Origin: Serratia sp. M24T3
GTDB lineage: Bacteria; Pseudomonadota; Gammaproteobacteria; Enterobacterales; Enterobacteriaceae
Length of the DNA stretch: 47,965 bases
Direction of reading: 5' to 3'
NCBI RefSeq assembly: GCF_000257645.1
Contig: NZ_AJHJ01000038.1
Span: forward strand, 1 to 47,965
Each line of letters begins with the position of its first letter. Position 1 is the stretch's first letter. The notes beneath the pieces were generated by a model. The model was given only the letters and a program-made list of their open reading frames with translations. It made no database searches and had not been told where the DNA came from. Of the stretch, positions 21,499 through 30,422 are shown one piece after another. The position numbers and the translations under genes were made by a program.

Positions 21499-21566
21499 GC
21501 ACCAATTTGGGTCACTACTGGCGTGACGATGAACCAAAATGGTGCATAAATCCCGTTATGGTGCAT
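21499..21566 (+). promoter_or_regulatory. NtrC enhancer sites upstream of glnA
   Basis: At least three NtrC-like elements are present. GCACCAATTTGGGTC lies at 21499-21513, TGAACCAAAATGGTGCA (near-perfect dyad) at 21530-21546, and a half site TATGGTGCAT ends at 21566. They lie 55-120 bases upstream of the sigma-54 promoter, the usual enhancer position. Phosphorylated NtrC bound here would activate glnA under nitrogen limitation. Confidence 0.8.
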
Positions 21567-21619
21567 ACTAACTATCCATGCAACCCGCATAGAATGGCTT
21601 TCACACCTCTTTGTCAAAG

Positions 21620-21636
21620 TTGGCACAGATTTCGCA
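21620..21636 (+). promoter_or_regulatory. sigma-54 promoter of glnA (glnAp2)
   Basis: TTGGCACAGATTTCGCA matches the -24/-12 sigma-54 pattern TGGCAC-N5-TTGC with one deviation and is the same sequence as at E. coli glnAp2. It is about 137 bases before the glnA start codon. Confidence 0.88.
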
Positions 21637-21772
21637 ACCGTTAACCAAGGGTGAAAAGAGACTTATCAGAGCAATTAGAAAAGCTGTTTAAGCCACACGC
21701 CATTTTCAACAATGTTTGTTTATTCGTTTCGTTACACGACGATGACATAATGAGAAATTCGGGAGAACTAGT

Positions 21773-23182
21773 ATGTCCGCTGAACACGTTTTTGCGATTA
21801 TCAAGGAAAATGAAGTCAAATTCATTGACCTTCGCTTCACTGACACCAAGGGTAAAGAACAGCACGTAACCATTCCATCTCATCAGGTAAGCCCTGATTT
21901 CTTCGAAGATGGTAAAATGTTCGATGGTTCATCTATCGGCGGCTGGAAAACTATCAACGACTCAGACATGGTTCTGATGCCAGATCCAAGCACTGCGGTT
22001 CTTGACCCGTTCTTTGAAGAATCAACCTTGATCATCCGTTGCGACATCGTTGAACCAAACACGCTGCAAGGTTATGACCGTGACCCGCGTTCAACTGCAA
22101 AACGTGCTGAAGACTTCCTGAAATCTTCAGGCATCGCGGACACCGTTCTGTTCGGACCTGAGCCAGAGTTCTTCCTGTTTGATGACGTTCGCTTCGGCAG
22201 CAGCATCTCTGGTTCTCATGTTGCTATCGACGATATCGAAGGCGCATGGAACTCAAGCACCAAATACGAAGGCGGCAACAAAGGCCACCGTCCAGCAGTT
22301 AAAGGCGGTTACTTCCCGGTTCCTCCTGTCGACTCAGCTCAGGATCTGCGTTCTACCATGTGTCTGACCATGGAAGAAATGGGCCTGGTTGTTGAAGCTC
22401 ACCACCATGAAGTTGCTACCGCTGGCCAGAACGAAGTGGCAACCCGCTTCAACACCCTGACCAAAAAAGCTGACGAAATCCAAATCTACAAATACGTGGT
22501 TCACAACGTGGCTCACGCATTTGGCAAAACTGCGACCTTTATGCCAAAACCAATGTTTGGCGATAACGGTTCAGGCATGCACTGCCACATGTCTCTGTCC
22601 AAAGACGGTAATAACCTGTTCTCTGGCGACAAATACGGCGGCCTGTCTGAAACTGCGCTGTACTACATCGGTGGTATCATCAAGCACGCAAAAGCAATCA
22701 ACGCGTACGCCAACCCGACTACCAACTCCTACAAACGTCTGGTCCCAGGCTACGAAGCCCCTGTTATGCTGGCTTACTCAGCGCGTAACCGTTCTGCTTC
22801 TATCCGTATTCCACACGTTTCCAGCCCTAAAGCCATGCGTATCGAAGCTCGCTTCCCTGATCCAGCGGCTAACCCATACCTGGCGTTTGCTGCACTGCTG
22901 ATGGCTGGCCTCGACGGCATCATCAACAAAATCCATCCTGGCGATGCGATGGACAAAGACCTGTACCACCTGCCACCAGAAGAAGCGGCAGAGATCCCAC
23001 AGGTTGCAGGCTCTCTGGAAGAAGCATTGAACTGTCTGGATGCAGACCGTGAGTTCCTGACTCGTGGTGGCGTATTCACCAACGACGCTATCGATGCTTA
23101 CATCGCACTGCGTGTTGAAGAAAACGATCGTATTCGCATGACGCCACACCCAGTAGAGTTCGAACTGTACTACAGCGTTTAA
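21773..23182 (+). CDS. glnA: glutamine synthetase (type I)
   Basis: The 469-aa subunit of the dodecamer makes glutamine from glutamate, ammonia and ATP. Visible signatures are FDGSSIGGW, the ATP-binding region [17 protein letters not shown], and the adenylylation loop [14 protein letters not shown] with the regulatory Tyr near residue 397. So it should be switched by GlnE/GlnB as in E. coli. It heads glnALG, controlled by the NtrC enhancers and sigma-54 promoter upstream. Confidence 0.98.
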   Translation: MSAEHVFAIIKENEVKFIDLRFTDTKGKEQHVTIPSHQVSPDFFEDGKMFDGSSIGGWKTINDSDMVLMPDPSTAVLDPFFEESTLIIRCDIVEPNTLQGYDRDPRSTAKRAEDFLKSSGIADTVLFGPEPEFFLFDDVRFGSSISGSHVAIDDIEGAWNSSTKYEGGNKGHRPAVKGGYFPVPPVDSAQDLRSTMCLTMEEMGLVVEAHHHEVATAGQNEVATRFNTLTKKADEIQIYKYVVHNVAHAFGKTATFMPKPMFGDNGSGMHCHMSLSKDGNNLFSGDKYGGLSETALYYIGGIIKHAKAINAYANPTTNSYKRLVPGYEAPVMLAYSARNRSASIRIPHVSSPKAMRIEARFPDPAANPYLAFAALLMAGLDGIINKIHPGDAMDKDLYHLPPEEAAEIPQVAGSLEEALNCLDADREFLTRGGVFTNDAIDAYIALRVEENDRIRMTPHPVEFELYYSV

Positions 23183-23239
23183 TTTAACGTTGTAGCGCAA
23201 CGGGAGTGGATGGGTTCGCTCCCTGAGCCGAGCTTTACT

Positions 23240-23275
23240 CTGCGCCGCCGCCCTTTGCTGGCAACGACGGCGCAG
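23240..23275. other. stem-loop in glnA-glnL intergenic region
   Basis: CTGCGCCG and CGGCGCAG form a perfect eight-base stem around a 20-base loop, 57 bases after the glnA stop. A small AT-rich hairpin (ATATC/GATAT) follows near 23284-23295. There is no U run in the gene direction, so these are more likely mRNA-stabilising or processing structures than terminators. Confidence 0.45.
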
Positions 23276-23317
23276 AACAAAAAATATCGAGATATTTTTG
23301 TTGCCGTGGAAATTTCT

Positions 23318-23342
23318 AGCCCATCTCCGGATGGGCTTTTTT
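23318..23342 (+). terminator. terminator between glnA and glnL
   Basis: AGCCCATC-TCCG-GATGGGCT is followed by six T. It would end most glnA transcripts while allowing some read-through into glnLG, as known for this operon. Confidence 0.85.
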
Positions 23343-23403
23343 CTCCACGCTACTTTCCTGTTTGACACCTCTGACCCGACTGTTTGGCGGGTAGCGGTTT
23401 AAA

Positions 23404-23420
23404 TGCACCAATCAGGTGCG
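23404..23420. promoter_or_regulatory. NtrC site at the glnL promoter
   Basis: TGCACCAATCAGGTGCG is an almost perfect NtrC dyad (TGCACC-N5-GGTGCA) placed 13-29 bases before the glnL start codon. At this place in E. coli NtrC represses the glnL promoter and limits its own synthesis. Confidence 0.85.
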
Positions 23421-23432
23421 GGAGACTGCTGT

Positions 23433-24482
23433 ATGGCAACTGGCAAGCTGCCCGATGCTGGGCAGATCCTCAATTCTCTTATCAACAGCGTTCTGCTGTT
23501 GGACGACGAATTGGCCGTGCATTACGCCAATCCGGCGGCTCAGCAATTATTAGCGCAGAGTTCACGCAAGCTTTTCGGGACACCACTGCCCGATCTGGTG
23601 GGCTACTTTTCGCTCAATATCGAGCTTATGCGTGAAAGTATCGAGGCTGGGCAAGGGTTTACCGACAGCGAAGTCACCCTGGTGGTCGACGGTCGTGCGC
23701 ATATTATGTCGCTGACCGCACAGTCTTTGCCGGAAGGTTTTATCTTGATTGAACTGGCGCCGATGGATAACCAGCGTCGCTTGAGTCAGGAACAGCTTCA
23801 GCACGCGCAGCAGGTTGCCGCAAGGGATCTGATCCGCGGACTGGCACATGAAATTAAAAATCCGCTGGGTGGTTTACGCGGCGCGGCGCAGCTGCTGTCA
23901 AAAGCGCTTCCCGATCCTGCCCTGCTGGAATATACCAAGGTCATTATCGAGCAGGCCGACAGATTACGTAATCTGGTGGACCGCCTGTTAGGCCCGCAGC
24001 GCCCGAGTCAGCACATCACACAAAGCATCCATCAGGTTGCCGAGCGTGTTTGCCAACTGGTGTCGATGGAAAAACCTGACAACGTCCAACTGGTTCGTGA
24101 TTACGATCCAAGCTTGCCGGAACTGGCCCACGACCCGGATCAAATAGAGCAGATTCTGCTCAACATTACCCGGAATGCCTTGCAGGCATTGGGAGAAGAA
24201 GGCGGCACAATTACGCTAAGAACGCGTACCGCTTTCCAGATTACCTTGCACGGTGTGCGTTATCGCCTGGTGGCTCGCATTGATATTGAAGATGACGGTC
24301 CCGGCGTACCTGCGCATCTGCAGGATACACTTTTTTACCCTATGGTCAGTGGCCGCGAAGGGGGAACAGGTCTGGGCCTGTCCATCGCGCGCAGTTTGAT
24401 TGACCAGCATTCGGGTAAAGTTGAATTTAACAGTTGGCCAGGACACACCGAATTCTCGGTCTTCCTGCCTATTCGCCAGTGA
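23433..24482 (+). CDS. glnL: nitrogen sensor kinase/phosphatase NtrB
   Basis: The 349-aa protein equals the length of E. coli NtrB from the ATG at 23433; an upstream in-frame ATG at 23403 lies inside the NtrC site. A PAS-like N-terminal domain (about 15-110) is followed by the H-box [12 protein letters not shown] with His139, the N-box [10 protein letters not shown], and the G boxes DDGPGVP and [13 protein letters not shown]. It is cytosolic, lacks membrane segments and is controlled by PII. It ends seven bases before glnG. Confidence 0.97.
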   Translation: MATGKLPDAGQILNSLINSVLLLDDELAVHYANPAAQQLLAQSSRKLFGTPLPDLVGYFSLNIELMRESIEAGQGFTDSEVTLVVDGRAHIMSLTAQSLPEGFILIELAPMDNQRRLSQEQLQHAQQVAARDLIRGLAHEIKNPLGGLRGAAQLLSKALPDPALLEYTKVIIEQADRLRNLVDRLLGPQRPSQHITQSIHQVAERVCQLVSMEKPDNVQLVRDYDPSLPELAHDPDQIEQILLNITRNALQALGEEGGTITLRTRTAFQITLHGVRYRLVARIDIEDDGPGVPAHLQDTLFYPMVSGREGGTGLGLSIARSLIDQHSGKVEFNSWPGHTEFSVFLPIRQ

Positions 24483-24489
24483 GGTTCTT

Positions 24490-25902
24490 ATGCAACGAGG
24501 GATAGTCTGGATCGTCGATGACGATAGCTCCATCCGCTGGGTTCTTGAACGCGCGCTCACTGGGGCGGGTTTAAACTGCACCACGTTCGACAGCGGCAAT
24601 GAAGTGCTGGAAGCCATTGCGACTCAAACCCCTGACGTTTTGTTATCAGATATTCGCATGCCCGGAATGGATGGGTTGGCGCTGTTAAAACAAATCAAAC
24701 AACGTCATCCGATGTTGCCGGTGATTATCATGACCGCGCATTCTGATTTGGACGCGGCGGTCAGCGCATACCAACAGGGCGCATTTGATTATTTGCCGAA
24801 ACCTTTTGATATCGACGAAGCGGTTGCCCTGGTTGAACGTGCTATCAGCCATTATCAGGAACAACAGCAGCCGGCGCGGAGCCAGCCTGCCAGTGGCCCA
24901 ACGGCGGATATTATCGGTGAAGCGCCAGCGATGCAGGACGTGTTTCGCATCATTGGTCGTCTTTCCCGGTCATCAATAAGTGTGTTGATCAACGGCGAAT
25001 CAGGAACGGGTAAAGAGCTGGTCGCTCACGCCCTGCATCGTCACAGTCCACGAGCCAAAGCGCCGTTTATCGCATTGAACATGGCGGCTATTCCCAAAGA
25101 CTTGATCGAGTCAGAACTGTTTGGTCATGAGAAAGGGGCCTTTACCGGCGCTAATCAGATCCGCCAGGGACGTTTTGAACAGGCCGATAACGGCACCTTA
25201 TTTCTGGATGAAATCGGCGATATGCCGATGGATGTTCAGACCCGTTTGCTGCGCGTTTTGGCTGATGGTCAGTTCTATCGCGTAGGCGGCTATGCGCCAG
25301 TGAAAGTGGACGTGCGTATCATTGCCGCAACCCACCAGAACCTGGAGCTGCGCGTACAGGAAGGCAAATTCCGTGAGGACTTGTTCCACCGCCTGAACGT
25401 AATTCGCGTACATTTGCCACCGCTGCGTGAACGCCGTGAAGATATTCCACGTCTGGCGCGTTATTTCCTGCAAGTTGCCGCTAAAGAGTTGGGTGTTGAA
25501 GCCAAGAATCTTCATCCAGAGACTGAAACGGCACTGACGCGTTTACCGTGGCAGGGCAACGTGCGCCAGCTAGAGAACACCTGTCGCTGGTTGACAGTGA
25601 TGGCGGCCGGTCAGGAAGTATTGATTCAGGACTTGCCTTCTGAGTTGTTTGAAAGCAGCGCGCCGGAGACCGGTGGGCAAAGTCTGCCTGACAGCTGGGC
25701 AACCCTGCTGGCACAGTGGGCCGATCGCGCGCTGCGCTCCGGTCATCAAAACCTTCTTTCAGAAGCACAGCCAGAAATGGAACGCACTCTACTGACCACC
25801 GCGCTGCGCCATACGCAAGGTCACAAGCAAGAAGCTGCAAGACTGCTGGGCTGGGGACGTAACACGCTTACCCGCAAGCTTAAAGAATTGGGCATGGAAT
25901 AA
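24490..25902 (+). CDS. glnG: nitrogen response regulator NtrC
   Basis: The 470-aa sigma-54 activator starts MQRGIVW; in-frame starts inside glnL are ignored. The receiver domain has Asp54 in LLSDIRMPGMDG. The AAA+ domain has Walker A GESGTGKE, the sigma-54-contacting GAFTGA loop and Walker B GTLFLDEIGDM. The Fis-type helix-turn-helix is at the C-terminus (KQEAARLLGWGRNTLTRKLKEL). It is translated right after glnL (AGGT overlapping the stop region) and is followed by a strong terminator. Confidence 0.98.
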   Translation: MQRGIVWIVDDDSSIRWVLERALTGAGLNCTTFDSGNEVLEAIATQTPDVLLSDIRMPGMDGLALLKQIKQRHPMLPVIIMTAHSDLDAAVSAYQQGAFDYLPKPFDIDEAVALVERAISHYQEQQQPARSQPASGPTADIIGEAPAMQDVFRIIGRLSRSSISVLINGESGTGKELVAHALHRHSPRAKAPFIALNMAAIPKDLIESELFGHEKGAFTGANQIRQGRFEQADNGTLFLDEIGDMPMDVQTRLLRVLADGQFYRVGGYAPVKVDVRIIAATHQNLELRVQEGKFREDLFHRLNVIRVHLPPLRERREDIPRLARYFLQVAAKELGVEAKNLHPETETALTRLPWQGNVRQLENTCRWLTVMAAGQEVLIQDLPSELFESSAPETGGQSLPDSWATLLAQWADRALRSGHQNLLSEAQPEMERTLLTTALRHTQGHKQEAARLLGWGRNTLTRKLKELGME

Positions 25903-25985
25903 ATTCGCTGCATCTTGATTTAAGGTAAGTTAACTTAAGAGATGTTAAAGTTTCAGGCAGTGTCGCGAAGCCCGAACAAAATAGT

Positions 25986-26013
25986 CCCGGCCCTTGAAGC
26001 CGGGCTTTTTTTT
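25986..26013 (+). terminator. intrinsic terminator of glnALG
   Basis: CCCGGC-CCTTGAA-GCCGGG followed by C and eight T lies 84 bases after glnG. It also marks the left border of the 10-kb insertion relative to E. coli. Confidence 0.9.
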
Positions 26014-26087
26014 GCCTTTTTGCTGGCAAAATAGGGTTCAAGTCTATGTTCTTTCTAGGTAACCGTGTAGTGAGAATTTCACCGGCC

Positions 26088-26116
26088 TTGGAGAGCATTC
26101 ATAGCCTGCGTATAAT
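26088..26116 (+). promoter_or_regulatory. sigma-70-type promoter of the luxI homologue
   Basis: TTGGAG and a perfect TATAAT are separated by 17 bases, ending 47 bases before the first in-frame ATG and 86 before the EsaI-like ATG. I see no clear lux box over it, so expression may be constitutive or controlled elsewhere. Confidence 0.65.
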
Positions 26117-26202
26117 ATTAATCATTAACACCACGATTATGGGGAACTGAGGCTCAATAAAAAATGAATAAAACAGTATTGGAAGAAGACACTTTCGACG
26201 GG

Positions 26203-26834
26203 ATGCTTGAACTGTTTGACGTCAGCTATGAAGAGCTGAAGATGACGCACTCGAATGAGCTTTATCGACTAAGAAAAAAACCTTTAGCGATCGGCTGGGA
26301 TGGGATGTGGTTTGCAACGTCGACATGGAGTTCGATGAGTTCGATAACCCCAGCACTCGTTATATTCTGGGTCTGTGTAAAGGCCAGCTGATTTGTAGCG
26401 TGCGTTTTACCGATCTCGATCAACCCAACATGATTACTCACACTTTTCGTGAATGTTTTGATTCTGTTCCGCTGCCACTCGGTGGCATGGAATCGAGCCG
26501 TTTTTTTGTCGATAAAACGCGTGCGCGACAACTGCTTGGCGAACGCTTCCCGATTAGTCAGATTCTGTTTGTTGCCATGATTAACTGGGCACGACAAAAC
26601 AACCGCGATGGGATCCATACTATTGTAAGCCGACCGATGCTGACTATCCTGAAACGCTCAGGATGGCAGATAGAGCCACTTAAAGAGGCTTACCTCAGCG
26701 AGCGGGAGCGAATCTATCTTGTATATCTGCCAACCACTGCCGAAGACCAGTCACAGATGGCCTCAGGGCTTGTTAACGACCTTGGCCATGCTGAATCTTC
26801 GGTGATTACCTGGCCGCTGTCGCTGCCGGTGTAA
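26203..26834 (+). pseudogene. EsaI-type acyl-homoserine-lactone synthase, split by a one-base frameshift
   Basis: From the ATG at 26203 the frame reads MLELFDVSYEELKMTHSNELYRLRKK up to base 26280, then shifts and ends at 26391. From about 26280 to 26834 the -1 frame carries the rest of a LuxI protein with Trp34, Asp45, Asp48, Arg68, Glu97, Arg100 and Thr140 (EsaI numbering) all present. Adding one A to the A7 run at 26274-26280 restores a 210-aa protein, the length of Pantoea EsaI and very similar to it. EsaI makes 3-oxo-C6-homoserine lactone; Thr140 fits 3-oxo specificity. As read, the 0-frame product is too short to work. A7 lies in phase as A_AAA_AAA, a strong -1 ribosomal slip site, so some full-length enzyme might still be made. 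A sequencing error is also possible. The in-frame ATG at 26164 would add 13 residues. Confidence 0.9.
26274..26280 (+). other. in-phase A_AAA_AAA slippery heptamer at the luxI frameshift
   Basis: Frame-0 codons across the site are AGA-AAA-AAA-CCT. Slipping back by one gives AAA-AAA-ACC-TTT (Lys-Lys-Thr-Phe), exactly the family sequence. This is the right phase and direction for -1 frameshifting, and A runs also promote polymerase slippage. I saw no convincing stimulatory stem or upstream Shine-Dalgarno at the ideal distance. Confidence 0.75.
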
Positions 26835-27552
26835 TGAGTTCTAGTTCAACGCCCAGCCGGATTGCCTGGCGGGCGTTGCTGACCCCCAGCTTGCTGACAA
26901 TATTACCCATGTGAAACTTTACCGTGCTCACGGAAATACCCACGATGCCGACAATCTCGCCATAGGTTTTCCCCATGCTTGCCCAATAAAGCACCTCGTT
27001 CTCACGAGGGGTGAAAATAGCTTTGTTGGTATCGGCATTTTTTTGCCTTCCCGATGAAGCAGCGCTAGCCAAGTGATACATCTGCTCATTGATATCGATG
27101 AGCAGCATCTGCATGGCTCCCCGCTCGGAAGAGAGCCGGGCTTCTAGTTCCTCTTGTTGGTTGCTGGCAATAATGATCGACAGCAACGCCAGATTATTCA
27201 TATGGTCATGCAACACAAAGGTGAAGCCATTGACGATGTTGTACTTCCTGGAGAGAGAAAAAATCTTGGTAAACTTCAGATCGGACATCAGGGTAATATT
27301 TTCATCCCAGGCAAAAGGCGATGTGCGTTTAAACGCCGTCAATATTACCGGATCGGTCAGTTGAAAATTGTTGGTGCGATATAAATTCACCCATTCGTCA
27401 GGATAGCTCGAAATAATAAGCATATCTGAAGGTTTTTTCTTGCTGAGGACCGTGTAAGCGTATTCCACACAGCCGAGTGAGGACAATTTTCTATCGATGT
27501 GATCCCGGAGTGTTTCCGTGATGGTCTTATTTTCATTGAATGCAGAAAACAT
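26806..27552 (-). CDS. EsaR/YenR-type LuxR quorum-sensing regulator
   Basis: The 248-aa protein closely matches EsaR of Pantoea stewartii. The AHL-binding domain keeps Trp54, Tyr58, Asp67 (in NNFQLTDPVIL) and Trp82, and the block AFKRTSPFAWDENITLMSDL. The LuxR-type helix-turn-helix is TPRENEVLYWASMGKTYGEIVGIVGISVSTVKFHMGNIV. Members of this clade bind DNA without ligand and are released by AHL, so it is expected to be a repressor. It is convergent with luxI and the two genes share 29 bases at their 3' ends. It appears intact although its partner synthase is frameshifted. A lux-box palindrome lies 41 bases upstream. Confidence 0.93.
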   Translation of the reverse strand: MFSAFNENKTITETLRDHIDRKLSSLGCVEYAYTVLSKKKPSDMLIISSYPDEWVNLYRTNNFQLTDPVILTAFKRTSPFAWDENITLMSDLKFTKIFSLSRKYNIVNGFTFVLHDHMNNLALLSIIIASNQQEELEARLSSERGAMQMLLIDINEQMYHLASAASSGRQKNADTNKAIFTPRENEVLYWASMGKTYGEIVGIVGISVSTVKFHMGNIVSKLGVSNARQAIRLGVELELITPAATAAR

Positions 27553-27593
27553 GCAGGCTCCGTTACAGTCAGACTTTCCCTTTTAGCGTGACA

Positions 27594-27632
27594 ACCTGCA
27601 CTTAAGTACAGGTGCGCATCATACTTAAGTAC
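27594..27632. promoter_or_regulatory. EsaR/lux box and a second repeat upstream of luxR
   Basis: ACCTGCACTTAAGTACAGGT (27594-27613) is a 20-base dyad of the EsaR-box type (compare GCCTGTACTATAGTGCAGGT). Its core ACTTAAGTAC is repeated exactly at 27623-27632, 23 bases on, close to two helical turns. A minus-strand TATGAT lies between the two repeats at 27617-27622, so binding would cover the luxR promoter and give autorepression. Confidence 0.8.
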
Positions 27633-27639
27633 AACTTAC

Positions 27640-28205
27640 AAATTAGGAAGATCAACATATAATAAACCTCGTTAGGCGAATCGAAAAAACTCCCGACGAC
27701 TCAGTCAGGTAGCCGATTTGGCCGACACCAGGGAAAAATTATACCGGTCAGACAGGACGTTGATAAAGTCTCTGCTGGCCGATCTTTTTACTTTAACACC
27801 GCTTATATTTCCTATCAAACCCGCGTTTGCCAAATCATTAAGTCCATTTTTTAATCACTTTTCCTAAATCTCAATTCCCAGGAGAGACTCTCCTCGGCCA
27901 ATGCTGATATTCGGCTCAAAAAAATTGACGATTGCGACTGAAAACAGGCTTGAAACAGCCTAATTCCATACTCATTGGCAATAACTCTTTCAGAAAGCCA
28001 ATAGAAATATTTGTCCTTGCTCACAAACTCGAAACACCATTTTACCCGCACAGCTCAAGCTTTTGCCCTAAAGCTGCCTTTGAAATACTCCACAATGACT
28101 GCTTCGTATTTTCTTAAAAGTCACTATTATCAAGGTCGACAGCAAATTTCGAACCCTTTGGTACATTATTAGTTTAATTTATCAACATAATTTTAAGCGC
28201 CTCTC
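27640..28205. other. long AT-rich intergenic region without a supportable gene
   Basis: This gap between luxR and the CitMHS gene contains only weak open frames. The best is 27851-28051 on the minus strand, 66 codons from a GTG, with no recognisable motif and a poor ribosome site. I see no repeat, RNA gene or terminator here. It may be decayed DNA from the insertion. Confidence 0.5.
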
Positions 28206-28224
28206 ATTCCCTACAGGAATCAAT
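28206..28224. promoter_or_regulatory. palindrome ATTCC-N5-GGAATCAAT upstream of the CitMHS gene
   Basis: ATTCCCTACAGGAATCAAT has five-base arms and the T-N11-A form of LysR-type operators. It lies 133 bases before the CitMHS start. The same pattern, including the trailing CAAT, occurs at 33338-33356 next to the lysR gene. Confidence 0.5.
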
Positions 28225-28356
28225 TCATAAAACCAGATGACATTATTAACCTCTTGTTACTGACATAATCCTTGAAAATAACCCAAAAGAAACAAGCAGC
28301 TAACAGACTGTTGCAACACCCTACAACTTATCTCTACCCTACCGAGGAATGAAGCG

Positions 28357-29646
28357 ATGCTGGTGATATTGAGTGTTTTGATGCTCATCTTCTTTATATT
28401 TTGTTTGATGACCAAGCGACTGTCAGCCCTGACCGCCTTGATCCTTATTCCCACCATTTTCGCGCTGATAGGTGGTTTCTATGCCCACATCGGCAAATTT
28501 ATGATGGATGGGATAAAAACCGTCGCACCCAATGGGGTGATGATTATCTTTGCCATGCTTTATTTTATGGTAATGACCGAAGCAGGCATGTTTGACCCGC
28601 TGGTTAAACGGGTAATTAAGGCGGTAAAAGGCGATCCGGTAAAAATCTTTCTCGGCACAGTGCTGCTGGCGTTTATTGTCGCGCTGGATGGCGATGGGGC
28701 AACTATTTATATCATTGTACTCTCAGCTTTCCTGCCGATTTATAAACGTCTGGGCCTGTCTCTGCCGATGGTTTGCTGCCTGCTGCTGCAGGTATCCGGT
28801 CTCGGCAACATGGTGCCATGGGGCGGCCCAACGGCGCGTGCGGCCACTTCAATGCACGTTGATATTGGTACCATGTTTGTGCCGATGCTACCTGCCTTGG
28901 TGGCCAGTGCGATATGGACCTTTGTTCTTGCCTATATCTTTGGCCGCCGCGAGCGAGCGCGCTTAGGATCAGACTTGAACCTAAATTTCGAGAACGCAAT
29001 CGACGAGCAACATCGTTGTCGTGGCCCGAAAACCTTCTATTTTAACTGGGCACTGACCATTTTATTGATTATCGGTTTATGTGTCGAAGTGTTACCGTTA
29101 AGCTATCTGTTTATGATTGCCGCCTGTCTGGCGCTCATCGTTAACTTCCCGGACCTGCAAGCCCAAAAAGAACAGCTGGAACAACACGCGCCACCGATTC
29201 TCGCCGTGTCCAGCCTAATTTTTGCTGCGGGAGTCTTTACCGGCGTGTTTACCGGCACAGGCATGGTCAATGCGGTTGGTAGCGCGCTGCTGGATGTCAT
29301 CCCTGACGCGCTAGGGCCATACATGGCCGTTGTAACAGCCTTGCTGAGTATTCCGATGACCTGGCTGGTGTCCAACGATGTGTTCTATTTTGGTGTGCTG
29401 CCCGTGTTGGCAGATACCGCAAAACATCACGGCATTAGTGGTATCGAAATGGCGCGAGCCGCGTTGATGGGCCAGCCAGTTCATATTCTGAGCCCGCTGG
29501 TTGCTTCAACTTATTTGGTGGTCAGTATGCTGAAACTCGATTATTCAGAGAATCAGTACTTCACCTTTAAATGGTCTTTGGTCAGTAGTTTAATTTTGAT
29601 AGCGGTTTCGCTGCTGACCGGGATTTTCCCTTTTTACGCTGCATAG
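28357..29646 (+). CDS. CitMHS-family citrate/metal:proton symporter
   Basis: The 429-aa protein has about 12 membrane segments. It matches the CitMHS family in MIIFAMLYFMVMTEAGMFDPLV, the acidic motif FIVALDGDGATIYII and GLGNMVPWGGPTARAA. Characterised members take up citrate complexed with a divalent metal such as Mg or Ca. The ribosome site GAGGA is eight bases before the ATG. It is followed after eight bases by the TerC-type gene, almost certainly co-transcribed. The true substrate could be another di- or tricarboxylate, given the dehydrogenase and RraA genes nearby. Confidence 0.88.
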   Translation: MLVILSVLMLIFFIFCLMTKRLSALTALILIPTIFALIGGFYAHIGKFMMDGIKTVAPNGVMIIFAMLYFMVMTEAGMFDPLVKRVIKAVKGDPVKIFLGTVLLAFIVALDGDGATIYIIVLSAFLPIYKRLGLSLPMVCCLLLQVSGLGNMVPWGGPTARAATSMHVDIGTMFVPMLPALVASAIWTFVLAYIFGRRERARLGSDLNLNFENAIDEQHRCRGPKTFYFNWALTILLIIGLCVEVLPLSYLFMIAACLALIVNFPDLQAQKEQLEQHAPPILAVSSLIFAAGVFTGVFTGTGMVNAVGSALLDVIPDALGPYMAVVTALLSIPMTWLVSNDVFYFGVLPVLADTAKHHGISGIEMARAALMGQPVHILSPLVASTYLVVSMLKLDYSENQYFTFKWSLVSSLILIAVSLLTGIFPFYAA

Positions 29647-29654
29647 AGTGTTTT

Positions 29655-30341
29655 ATGACCTGGTTATTTGATCAATGGGACTTCATCGTCATCCTGCTAC
29701 AAATCATCGTAATTGACCTGCTGTTAGGCGGTGATAATGCGGTAGTCATTGCGATGGCCTGCCGGAAATTGCCGCCGCATCAACGCAACAAAGCCATTAT
29801 TATTGGCACCATTGGGGCGATTGTCGCGCGCGTGGTCTTGTTGATCATTGCGGTCAAGCTGCTGGACCTGCCATATCTGAAGTTAGTCGGCGGGCTATTG
29901 CTACTGTGGATCGGTATCAAACTGGTTGCCAATGAAGATGAAGAAAGCGATATCAAGGGCGGTTCCAGCCTGTGGAAAACCGCGATGACCATTGTGGTCG
30001 CTGACGTGGTGATGTCTCTGGACAACGTATTGGCAGTAGCCGCAGCGGGTAAGGGAAATTACCTGTTGGTTGCACTCGGCGTTGTTATCAGCATTCCAAT
30101 CATTATCGCCGGCAGTAAACTGGTGTTGGCAATCATCAACCGGTTCCCGGTGGTTATCATGCTCGGTGGCGCGCTAATTGGCTGGATTGCCGGCAGCATG
30201 TTCGTGACTGACCCGGCAATAGCCCATCTGCAAATTACGGCGATTAATCATCTGCCAACCATTGCCGGTATTGTGGGTGCATTGCTGGTTTTGGCTGTGG
30301 GAATGGGTAAAAGCAAACTGGCCGAGAAGAACAGCCACTAA
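29655..30341 (+). CDS. TerC/YjbE-family integral membrane protein
   Basis: The 228-aa protein has about seven membrane helices and the two acidic signature motifs LLGGDNAVVIAMA (residues 23-35) and MSLDNVLAVAAAGKG (about 121-135) that define TerC/YjbE proteins. Members export manganese or help metal loading of exported enzymes. It lies eight bases after the CitMHS gene. If the symporter brings in metal-citrate, a metal exporter would dispose of the co-transported ion; this pairing is inference. A bidirectional terminator follows. Confidence 0.87.
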   Translation: MTWLFDQWDFIVILLQIIVIDLLLGGDNAVVIAMACRKLPPHQRNKAIIIGTIGAIVARVVLLIIAVKLLDLPYLKLVGGLLLLWIGIKLVANEDEESDIKGGSSLWKTAMTIVVADVVMSLDNVLAVAAAGKGNYLLVALGVVISIPIIIAGSKLVLAIINRFPVVIMLGGALIGWIAGSMFVTDPAIAHLQITAINHLPTIAGIVGALLVLAVGMGKSKLAEKNSH

Positions 30342-30368
30342 ACTGCGATAACTCGAATCCCGTCATCA

Positions 30369-30406
30369 AAAAAAGCCTCAGTGGAGTTCATCCCTGAGGC
30401 TTTTTT
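30369..30406. terminator. bidirectional terminator between terC-like and hbpS-like genes
   Basis: AAAAAAGCCTCAG and CTGAGGCTTTTTT form a 13-base perfect stem with A and T runs on opposite sides, serving the two convergent genes. Confidence 0.92.
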
Positions 30407-30422
30407 ACTGCCGACTTACCGC

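Noticed and set aside
23284-23299. AT-rich hairpin after glnA as main terminator
   Set aside because: The stem is weak; the GC-rich hairpin at 23318-23342 with a T run is the better terminator.
26164-26202. First in-frame ATG as the luxI start
   Set aside because: It would add 13 residues not seen in EsaI; the ATG at 26203 gives the exact family start, although its ribosome site is not clearly better.
27851-28051. 66-codon minus-strand frame as a gene
   Set aside because: GTG start, poor ribosome site, no recognisable motif, and a competing frame opposite it; too weak to call.
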